64,000 nucleotides of DNA, taken from positions 25,642,792 through 25,706,791 of the forward strand of contig OX392532.1 in assembly GCA_947623455.1 (NCBI GenBank). The letters run 5' to 3'. Origin of the DNA: Mimachlamys varia (taxonomy: Eukaryota; Mollusca; Bivalvia; Pectinida; Pectinidae). The position numbers and the translations under genes are program-made. The notes beneath the pieces are model-generated. The model worked only from the letters and a program-made list of their open reading frames with translations. It was not told the DNA's origin and did no database searches. How positions within the stretch are numbered: position 1 is the first letter of the stretch; each line of letters opens with the position of its first letter. Positions 40,701 through 52,700 of the stretch are shown piece by piece.

Positions 40701-43700
40701 TGTTTTCCCCTATTCATGATTATAAATTACTGTAGACATTTGACTGTATTGAACCCGGTTTCCATACATTAAATGTACAGCTCTCCTGAGATTTGTGCCA
40801 GGATGTGTACCATTGTATACCCGAGGGATTATTGGGCCAAAGTTAATTTGGTGTGTAGTCGTTTCACCAGTTTTATTTGTGGTAATACTTTCAATGCCTA
40901 TATACACACTATTGAGTGGGGAAGGTACTATTGTTAAATGTCCTATTGTGACAAAGATATTGTCAGCCGTGGTTCAACACCACTAGAGAGTCCCCATGAT
41001 TATAATTACCCAAGGGTGTTGAGTATTTACTCATTTTGGACACCTGTAATTATATGTAGGTGTTACTTAGGTCACCAGGCTCTGTACCTTGGCCCCAATT
41101 TTATGAACATTTCTTACTTAAAGGAATATTTATAAAACTGACCTTAGATCTTAGTATAAAGAGTATTTTATTTTCCAAAAAGTTCACACAGTTGATCAAA
41201 ATAATAAAGTATATTAGGATCAGGGAAAACAAGCTGAAAGCTTATATAAATTTCTCTCCCCAGATCTTAACAGTGATATTAGCGTGCCTGAAACTAATAA
41301 TTACCATTTTGTCTATAGTTGTTCACTTAAAATTAAAAGAGACAATTGCATAATTTATCAAAATTATTCACTAGATTTAGACACAAAGTGTCTGGGATAA
41401 ATTGGCCTCCATGAGAAGCAGAGTGTCAGCAATTATTCCAGGTTTACAAAATCTGATTTAATTTCTATCCAACTTTTAGAAGGAAAAGTCTTCTTCATAA
41501 GAATCAAAAAGCCAAAAGTCATGATATATGGTTTTAAACTTGTTTGGGTGGAAGGCTATCAATTGCTTAAAAATAAATTGTTTGAATTAATTAATCTCAA
41601 AGCATCTTTTGAATAAAAATTTGTCCAATGTTAGCTGTTCATAAGCTTCAGGTCCATCAACGAGGAAGCATAAAGACCAAAAATAAAGAAGAATATGAAA
41701 AATAATATTGTAAACATTTTCAACAAACTAATAATGAGTCTGTCAAGTCATTATATTGCCCCTTGTTGAGATAAATCAATTCAATCAAATGTTAATTACA
41801 ATTACACTGACACTTGTTAAAAGTCATATATAATACACTGTACTTGTCTTGTATAGAAGAGCTATCTTATTTGTTGAAATCAAAATTGATTTCATCACTT
41901 TCTTTATTTCTTACCATATTTTCATCCTGAAAAAAGTAATACGATGTTGTGTTATAAATGTTAAAAATCTTTTTCAATATAAGCATTAACATCTAACATT
42001 GTTTAGTTGTCTCCATAACAAAGAAGTTGTCAGGTGTAAAACTGGAGCCATAAAGGGAGCTGGTGCATTATTCATTGTCAGTTACAGCATTGATTTTCCA
42101 GTGTTGATGTCAGCTTTGATGACTAATTCTGCCGTGCTGGTATCTGTCATTGGTTTAGTGATGAATGATTCAGATAACTCTGTTACATCAGCATGTAGTC
42201 ATTGTCACGTAAATTTGATTTCTTCACCATGTTCACCGGGGCGTTTAAATAATATAATTTTGTATTTACAGTAGTTTAAATATAATATATATATACATAA
42301 TTGTATGCTTTTCATTTGTTCATTATGAAAAGCATACATTTTTATTTAATTTCAATTTCAGTAAAATTGAAATTTTACATTGTAAAAAACAGTAAAATAA
42401 GGTTTAACTACAGCTGTAATTGAAATATCTGCCTAATTGTTTAAATCATGCACAGTGTACTCTTTTTTTTCTCGTCATTCCTAGATCAATTATTTTTGAA
42501 AAGAAATGATTTTTCAATAAATATAGGTGTAGATGTCCAGATTTTTGAAATGCTGTGTTTGGTATAGGACTGTAGGGCTGTTTTTCAGGAAGCATGACTT
42601 TTTAGTGATTTCCAGGTTTCATTTTACTCAGTGAAGTTGTTGTTACTGAAACAAATAGCCTGCTGAGGAAAATAGACAATATAGCTACTATAAATTCTTG
42701 TTTTGTAATAAATAAGATTATTCACATTTTTTTTAAAGAATCAATGAAGTCAGAAAACTGTCATATTAATTATTAAAAAGAAAATTAATTTCCTACCTAT
42801 AAGTGTTGTATAATTAATCAATCATTAATAAGATTCAGAAGCACAAACTCATTCAACAATTGATTCAAATAATTGTGTACTTCACAGATTTTAAAATGTG
42901 TGTGTCTTGTATAGTACACCGTATTAGATATGATGGCGCATACAAAGACATGTACAATATATAATATTGATTTATGAATTTCACTTTTCAACCAATTTTT
43001 TTGTATTTATCCTGTAGATAAGCATAAAAATTGTACCTACTGCACTCATTGCATGATCAAAAGAGGCGACTAAATTTGGGATCTTTTCTTTTCTCTTCTT
43101 TATAAACAACTTTCTCCTTCCTAATGTCTCCCTTGATACAACCTCCCTTTTGGATTTTAGTTGAGCGCTCGCCCCTGTGAAGAAGGCTATGGGTTCTGTC
43201 CCCTGGCCGAGGCATACCAAAGTCTTTAATTGAATGAATCGCTAACAGTTGGCATTTTTATTTTCCTGTTGATTTGTGCATGTATTTCCCCAATAGTAAC
43301 TTTTAACACCAGATCTGTTTGTGTATTTACAGTACCTGATTGGCCACAATGCCGATGTGAATGCTCGAGACAAGGATGGGTTATCTCCCTGTATGTGGGC
43401 GTGTCGATTAGACCACATCAAACACTTCGAGCTTCTCAGCTCCTCTTCCAACTTCAATGTGGACGATGATGACGGGATAGAGAGGGACAGCAATGGCCGA
43501 ACATGGATGCACTGGTCTATCCGGCGAACAGAACCTTTAGAGTGTTTACAGGTTTGTCAGTCTTACATAGGCTTGCATTGTAGAGCTGATACTGTAAACT
43601 AACTTAATTTTGAGAGCGATTACTTTTCGCGAATTTCGCGGATGATTAAAATTTGCGAAAAATTAATTGCTGCGAAATAGTTTCAATCAGAGGTATGCCA

Positions 43701-46700
43701 ACTGTAGGAGTACTGTATTGTAATGTACGAAGGATTTACGACTGTATTTTTTCGGGAAATTAAATATATAGCCGCGATGTAGTAGTTTCATATGAAAATG
43801 CGAAATTAAGTCGCAGCGAAAAATAAGTTGGTTTACAGTAGTTCAATGGTGAATGATGAGGAACTTGAGTTTGATATTCAATCTGATTCTGAATTATCAT
43901 AAGGAAGCCTACGATATAACACATACATAGATATCAATAAAACAAGTACAAAACCGTGTCTGGTCTATACTCTTGTTCTACTTTAACTTCACAATAACAA
44001 TTTCATTCATATTTATGTATTATATACTGTTGCAGTATATATACTGATGTATATTTACAACTACTATGAAAAATTTAAATACTATCAATCTTTTAGTGAC
44101 CGTTACCAGAGGCCTGAAACTTTACTTTCGTTTTGCCATTATGTTAATTTTTAGCTTTTCAGTCTTGAATGAAAGAACCATAATTGGCAAAGTGTTCATT
44201 GCTTCAAGAATTACTTAATTGATTTAAATTTTTTTCAGACATTGTTGACCCAAGAGACGGCAGCTATAAGAGATGAGGATGGCAAAACAGTACTGCTTCT
44301 AGCCGCAGAAATGGGTACGTCAGATGTATTATCAGTAACCTGGAGGGGTAGCCAAAGTGGAACACTTGTTATAGATATATATGACCCAGTCTTTTTTTCT
44401 CGATGCAAAGAAATATTCTAAATAATAGTTAATCTTTAATCAAATATAAACTATTCAGTATGGGTAGACAGGGATTTGTTACTGTGGAAATGAAAATACT
44501 ATCTGATTAAAATACAGATGCTCACTATTATTATCATGTGTAGGATCTGACAGCGACCAGTAAAAGGTCATGTGCAGATGATCTTTATTATTTCAATATC
44601 TAGGAAATGAACAGCCGATCAAGATGCACCACAAAAATGGTAGCGGATCGAAGCGAAGAAGAGAAAATCAGTCAGGGCGTATTATAACAATTTGATTAGG
44701 GTATTTTTTGATAATTTCTTAACCTTCAGTTGTTATTTCTTTTCGGACAAACGAAAAACTTCAAATCAAACAGATAATGTCTAAAAAGAACACACGCCTT
44801 GGTGAAGAGACAGCTGAACTGGGCGCTGCCATTTTTGTATACGGTTGTTCAGGTTTCTTGCTACTTTACTCTGGTTTAACGACAAATGTAGAAACAAATC
44901 GAAATTAGCTTTTCGCTTTCAGAATCTGGTAAGCAGCGATTTGATTGGTGAATACAAAGTTCATCTGCACATGACCTTCTACTGGTCGCTGTCAAATCCT
45001 ACACACGGTAGTCCTTAATAGTGAGGATCTGTATTTTAATCAAATTGAGGAAAATACTGTGGTAGTGCAGTAGGACAGGGATCCGTAAGGGGAGATTCTG
45101 TAGATAGGAAAAAGGAGAGATAACTGTAGATAGGAAAAAGGGGAGATTAATTACTGTAGATAGGAAAATACACAGCACAGTGGGACAGGGACCCTTAAAG
45201 GGAGATTACTGTAGATAGGAAAATACACAACACAGTGGGACAGGGATCCTTAAAGGGAGATTAATGTAGATAGGAAAATACACAACACAGTGGGACAGGG
45301 ATCATTAAGGGGAGATTACTGTAGATAGAAAAATACACAACACAGTTGGACAGGGATCATTAAGGGGAGATTACTGTAGATAGAAAAATACACAACACAG
45401 TGGGACAGGGATCATTAAGGGGAGATTACTGTAGATAGAAAAATACAGTGACAGTGCAGTAGGACAGGGATCCTTTAGGGATTTTTGACTTGGTAAAAGT
45501 ATAACATTATACCATTTTGTTGACAGGCTCACTGCTGGCATGTAAAATCATCGTTGAGATCGGAGGTAATGACTGTGTATATGATAAAGATAATCAGGAC
45601 CGAACAGCACTCCATCTGGCTTCCATAGGGGGTCACGGGGACATCGTCAACTACCTACTGGACCATGGCGGTAAGTCCGATACCAAGATGTTGTTATTTA
45701 CTCATTACATTAACAATTTAACAATGACAGAGACTTGAATGTTCCATTATTGTAAAACTTTTTGAAACGTATGGCAAGTTTTTTCAAATTATTTAGCTCT
45801 AGAAACTAGAATGACTATTACCAGGTATTTAGTAGTGTAGTGTTGTCTGTGGAATAATTCTGAAGTCTTCAATGAGATGGATATTCATCATGTATATTTG
45901 ATTTAATCAATGACAAATTCAAATTTTGACAGCCAGAATTATAGGTCATTACTTCAAAATATTTTAAGAGTCATAATATTTTACAATGATAATGTTTAGC
46001 TGTTGGGTAGTAGACCGATTTATGAGAATCTAGAATTATATTACTTCTACTAGCCCTGGCAGTATGTCAAGTCCAATTTAACAATGTTATGGGTTTACAG
46101 CATACATAAATACAACTTAGATAGATTGGACTCTAAATGGATCATATCTTGTGTTATGATAGAAATCTTGCTGTTTTGTAGCTGATTTGTCAGCACTAGA
46201 CAAGTTCAGTGCTAATGCCTGGGACTACGCCAAGAACCGACAGCTACACTATGTGCAGCTTATTATTATGTCCCACCAACGACAGCGTCTCCAGAGCAAC
46301 CCCACCTCCCCGATCCCGAACGGGCTTGGCTTCTCGCTCATGTCCACCAACGGTTTCATGGGCACGCTCGGCTCAATGAATGGGGATCACAATGGCAACG
46401 ATTATGAGCACATGATTGTAAGTGGTATTTCTATGTAGGGTATTACCAATTGTTTTTTCATGGTAAATCACATGTAACTTTTCTCTTTCAGACAAATTTT
46501 GTGGGGTACAATAATGTATATGTCTTGGTGAGAATTTGAATTTTGAATTTGAGAACATCATGTCTTAAACAGTTTACCATGATAGTAAAATTTGTCATTT
46601 GTTATTAAGAATGGGGAACATCGATAAAACTTAATTAAATGTTTCAATCAAATGCAAAAATACAATACAAGTTAATCCAAAATTATGAATGAACTTTTAG

Positions 46701-49700
46701 CAGATGATTCTGAAGCATCTGACGGCAGACTGGTTGAAATATGTTATGGGACTGACAGGATTTCAGTCAGCTTTTTACTCTAAGTATGTTCTGTTATTGA
46801 AAACGATTTGATCATTTCATTGTAGAATACGAGAGGAAGCTTTGATAGTATGCCCATCACTCCACCCCATCCGCCTAAACGGCCTCGGACTGAGAGGCGG
46901 GGAGTTCGTACACCCATGCGACGGTCAACAAGTCTGGTGAGTGCTCCAGAGAGGGAGCCATCTTTTGTACAGCCACCTGAAGACCGCTACACCTCTAGTG
47001 CTGGAGGGGACCTTAACAGACGCAAGGAAAGACTCGATGTAAGTAGCTTGTTTCAGCAATTTATTGCTTGACACTCATGAAAGTACTATTTTGGGCCATT
47101 TTCCTGTCCACTTGATGTATTGGAATCGCAGAAAAAGAGCCCTGAAAGTGAATAATTACCATATCATAGAAAAGTCACTAGCCTAATGGTGGATTTACAT
47201 CCAAGTGTCATTGTCTGCAAGTGTTTTTGTTTTGACTGACCACAAAAAAAAAAAAAAATAAATGGTCCAGTAAAAATGCCATTTTACTACGGTGTTTCAT
47301 GATCTCTCATAAAAGAGTTGGATGTGTAGTATAACCGATATCCATTCAGCACTTCCCAAGGTATTTAACTACAAAGATATTGTACTGATGTCATAACCTA
47401 ACCGAATTTTATCAAAAGTTATACAAAGGTCTGGTTTAATATAACATTATATGAGTTTGGTGTTGAAAGTCAAGGTCATGATCACTATTGTTGATATTTA
47501 AACATGTAGGTGAAAAATTGCTGTTTTTCAATAGATCAATTTTCATTAAAAATCGTAGTTTTAACTACTGTCGAACCTTGTTATCTCAAAGTCAACAGGA
47601 CTTTGGTTAAACTTTGAATTATTCGAGTTACACAGCTAAATGCTATTGTAAGGTTTGGCGGGAAACTGATAAAATATTTTGAATTAAAAGGGGTCCTCAA
47701 ATTATACGAGGTACAACTGTATGGTGTATCTAATAAGAGGGGATCCATGTACTATTAATTTTTACAGGTATCAGTGAACACCAGGAGTACCCCAGACATA
47801 CTTCCTGTCCATAGCAACAGGGACGACGTTCCTATGGTAACAGATGACAACCATGGTATGTTCAATGCACTGGTCAACTTTAGAATTAAATTACTGCTGC
47901 TAGAATCCTTATAATTATCCACACATTTTTATATGAACATATAAGTTTTTATGACCATAAGTACCTTATAAGGATTTATTATGAATTTATTAAATATGCT
48001 GTTATTTTCAAACATTTTCTGCAGAAGTTTTAATACTCCACTAAGTCCTGAGATGTATATTAATCCCCTGTGTTGTGCGTTTCCTGGAAAATCTTAATCT
48101 CACACACTTCAAGCAGTTGATTAATTTTGGCAGAGATTTTTGTTGTTGAAACGAAAACTAAGTTTCATGACCAGGTTGTATATTTAGGTCAACATTTTGC
48201 CCTTTGAACAGTGTGAGTTAACTGACTAATTGTTTTAATAGTATATGTTTGACAGTAGACATTGTCCAGGTTTCTAACTGTACATGTTTGACAGTGGAAA
48301 GTGTCCAGGTTTCTAACTGTACATGTTGGACAGAGGATAGTGTCCAGGTTTCTAACTGTACATGTTTGACAGAGGATAGTGTCCAGGTTTCTAACTGTAC
48401 ATGTCTGACAGTGGATAGTGTCTAGGTTTCTAACTGTACATGTTGGACAGAGGATAGTGTCCAGGTTTCTAACTGTACATGTCTGACAGTAGACATTGTC
48501 GAGGTTTCTAACTGTACATGTCAGACAGAGGATAGTGTCCAGGTTTCTAACTGTACATGTCTGACAGAGGATAGTGTCCAGGTTTCTAACTGTACATGTC
48601 AGACAGAGGATAGTGTCCAGATTTCTTACTGTTCATGTCTGACAGAGGATATTGTCCAGGTTTCTAACTGTACATGTTTGACTACAGAGGATGAGATAGA
48701 CGATGTGAGTGCTGGAGGAATGGATGTATCTGACATAGACGAAGATGAGGAGGAAGGCCCACCTCAAACGTCCCGACTCCCTCATCGACAGGAACAGATC
48801 CAACCACGCCCACCTCCTCGGCAACAGCCACAGTCACAGCAGCTGCAGCAGCAACAACAACAACAGCAGCAGCAGCAGCAGCAACGCCCCTCCAAACCTT
48901 TATATGCTCAGCCACTTGTAAGTATGACCTGCCACACCCATCCAAACCTATATTGGCTCAGTCACGCCCCTCCAAAACATGATTTACTCAATCACTTGTA
49001 TGTATGACCTGCCACGCCCCTCCAAACCTTTATATGCACAGCCATTGTAAATTATGATCTGCCACGCCCCTCCAAACCTATATTGGCTCAGTCACGCCTC
49101 TCCAAAACTTGATATGCTCAATCACTTGTACGTATGACCTGCCGTGCTCTACTAAACCTTTATATGCTCTGTAACTTGTAAGTATGATCTGCCACACCCC
49201 TCCAAACCTTTATATGCTCAGACACTTGTAAGTATGACCTGCCACGCCCCTCCAAACCTTTATATGCTCAATCTCTTGAAAGTATGACCTGCCATGTCCC
49301 TCCAAACCTTTGTATGCTCAGCCAGTTTTAAGTATGACCTCTCAGGCCCTTCCAAAACTATACTTGCTCAGTCGCGCCCCTCAAAACTTTATATGGTCAA
49401 CCACTTGTAAGTATGACCTGGAATGCCCCTCAAAACTTATATATGCACAGCCATGCCCTCCAAACCACTTGTATGATCTGCCACGCCCCTCCAAACCTTT
49501 ATATGCTCAGTCACTTGTAAATATGATCTACCACGCCCCTCCAAACCTTTATATGCTCAGTCACTTGTAAGTATGATCTGCTGCACGACTCAAGACCTAT
49601 ATTTATGCTCTGCCACTGGTTAGTATGGCAAATCAAAGGTTTAAATTTGATATGGAATATGCAAGGGTTTTGCCATGTTAAAAACAAATTTTTAACATGA

Positions 49701-52700
49701 ATACATGTTTCATTTATGCTGTTTGCTATTGTTACAGGAACCTCAATACAACCGAAGAAATAACCAGGGATTCCCGCAGGACGGGAATCGCGATTACCGT
49801 GACCCTCAGGAGAACAGAGACTACAGGGAAGCACAACGACAACAACAACAGCCACCCTCTCCTCCCAAGTACCCCCTCAGCAGCAACACGAGAGTTATCT
49901 CCCCTCACTTTAATCAGTCTATGAACCCATCCGAGAGCTTCCCACCAAGTCGCCCTCGTCCTGCACCCCGTCAGCCACAGCCACTACGTAACACGCCCCC
50001 AAGGCCTCCACCTCCACGCCCCACCCCCTCGCCAGCTCGACCAAGCTCCGGGGCGCGTGACCAGTTGCAGAGTCCACCGGCAACAGACCAGATGAGACCC
50101 ACACCACCTCCAACACAGGATCCTAACCGCCCAAATTCTGGCTCGAGACCACCAGGTAACTTACATATAAATAAATGGTCCAGTAGGTAGTTGACGAGGT
50201 CCCCGTGACCCCCTATGGAGGCCAGATGGAGTGCTGTTCGGTCCTGATTATCTTTATCATATACGCAGATATTCCACTCTATATTCCATGGGAGATTTTT
50301 CGAACTTGTCAGATCCGTCTGGTTCCTTTATGTAACATTTTGTGGCATGATAGCACTGCAATGTATTTACCTGTACATTAACTGTTTTAAATTGACAATC
50401 AGTGCTGTAGAAATTCTGTTTTGTCATTAAACACATACTGAGTTGTTTTGATGTTGGTTTATACCTAATATTGCATATAAAGTATAACCTGTCCTTTTTT
50501 CAATGACAGAATAACATATTTGCTACAATTCTCCTTAAATCTAGTTTATCCTTCAATATTTATTAGGGTTTTAAAAAAAAACCAATGCCCAGTTCGGGCT
50601 TAATACCTTCTTTTGTGTCCCACAATTGATGGTAGTGTTACAAAATGGTCCTGTTGCCAACAATTAATATCTGATACTGTGTATTTAAAGGTGTGGTAGA
50701 AGGTAGGCGCATTCCTCCGCCAATGTTGACGCCACTGGAGAATGCCCCTGTTCCACCTTCGATAACCAAGATGGAGAAAAGAGAAAAGAAGAAGAAAAGA
50801 AAGAAGAGAGAACGAGAAAGGGAGAAAGACAAAGAACGAGAAGCAGATTTAAAATCTCCTCCAATGGACCTGGAACCTCCTAGAGGTTACGCTGCACCCC
50901 TACATCCTCCTCCGTCAGCCACTGTCCGACAACAGAGGGCGCAGTCCGGCATACCCGCCCCACGCTTCTCCAAACAACCGCCACAACGACACGAATCCAG
51001 GTATACAATGGGATTTACCCCATCTTCTTGAGCCTCTTGGAGTGTTCTGAGATTTTGTCTCCCCACTACATCAAAAGTAGGGGAAACAAGACTTAAATGT
51101 TGCTTTTTTTGGCTATGGTGGCTGCATCAAGTTTTTGGATATAAGTTAGTTTTACTGATTAATTAAGTGCTAGACCAACCAAACTTGGACCATAGATGCA
51201 TCTAAGGATCTCAAACCATGCATCAAATACTTGATGCAGTCAATATTTTATGTTTCATTGACTTTGTTGGCATCTCTGTCAAAATTTACTTTTTTAGCAT
51301 CTCCATCAATATTAAGTTTCTCCTGAACTAGAAGTGTTACAACAACCAATCTTTTATGGTCCATTGATTTTGTTAGCATCTTCATCAACAGAAGAAAACT
51401 TAATGTTGAGGGAATGCTTAATAAGTTTTCTCCTGAACTATAAGTGTTACACCAACCAGACTTGCCATATGTATTTATTGTCAAAGCAATAACATATCAA
51501 TCTGAATGGTTTGTCTTCGATTTGTTTAGTGTTGTAAGATCTACTTGTGACAGTTTTGTTTTAGTTTTAATAAGATTCCAGGGTGTATGTTCATGGACTC
51601 GTTCTCTTAGTTCAACCCATGTGTCAGTGATAAATGAATATAAATGTCATATTTGTCAATGATATTTGAAACAATCTAATACTGCTTTCAATGTCAACAC
51701 TTTAATTTATAACCTTGTTACATCATTTAACATAATAAGTATGTCTTCTTGAGCACAAAAATTTAACCTAATAGCGAAGTCTTCTAGAGCACAGAATTCA
51801 TTTTTCCTGCCTTTGAAAGATGAAAACAATGTAGCTACAATATAACGTGAATGATGATATTTTATGTGATTGACAGATATGTGGATGAAAACATGGAGGA
51901 TGATCACAGTAAGGAGGAGGAAAGCAGCAGTTTAAAGGATCCTCCCGTTGTCAACGGTTACGCCGTCCCAATGAGGGAGGGACCAGCACGATCGGCCAGG
52001 CCAGGACAAAGCCGACTTCAGCCAATGGAAAGTGAAGAATACGAAGATGACCCTGACCACGAAGACGAGCCTAGTGACAACAGGGACCATAGCGACCATC
52101 GTGACCATAGCGACCATCGTGACCATAGCGACCATCGAGACCATAGTGACCACGGGGATCAAAGGGACCATCGAGACTACAGAGATCACCAGGAGCACGA
52201 TGGTCACCATGACTACCGAGATCAAGATGACCAAGGTGACCTTAACAGACAGGAAGTGATTGATGAGGAAGAGGATGTTGGGCCACTCATACCTCCTCCC
52301 CAGGGCTTCAGGGGAGTTAACTCACGCCCAAGCAGGCCACTTGTCTCTCAGTCCATTCCACAGGTAAGAACCTAACACATCTGTAATTTCTCAAGTTACT
52401 AGCACATGTGGTTTTACCTTTTAACTCTTTTGAGAAATTTCTTTATTTGTGAATTATTGAAGTCAAAATCCTGTAGTTTTATGGCCCTTTCATCCCTTGG
52501 ATTGTGGAAGTAGAATTTTTGCACTAGGTTTCTATGAAATAAAACAACAGTCCCTTTATCCCAAGGGCTTTTTAACTCATTCATGCCTGAAGTCACATTT
52601 GAACAGTCCAAAGGTTGGAATATAGTTTATTATGAAATTTCAGGGGCGAATGAATTCAGGTTTGGAGAAGCCAAAGGAGCTGAATGAAACAAAAATACAT

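Noticed and set aside
46373..46561. Minus-strand ORF overlapping ankyrin exon 8
   Set aside because: Antisense overlap with a phase-confirmed exon and no conserved motif.
48682..48945. Minus-strand ORF with alanine and valine runs opposite ankyrin exon 11
   Set aside because: Antisense shadow of the CAG/CAA tract; the plus-strand exon has matching splice phases.
49310..49570. 86-codon plus-strand ORF (MYAQPVLSMT...) in the donor array
   Set aside because: It is a translation of the 50-bp repeat units, not an independent gene; resemblance to exon 11 is due to duplication of the exon end.
51932..52234. 100-codon minus-strand ORF rich in V, M and T
   Set aside because: Antisense shadow of the repetitive DHSDHR coding exon 14.
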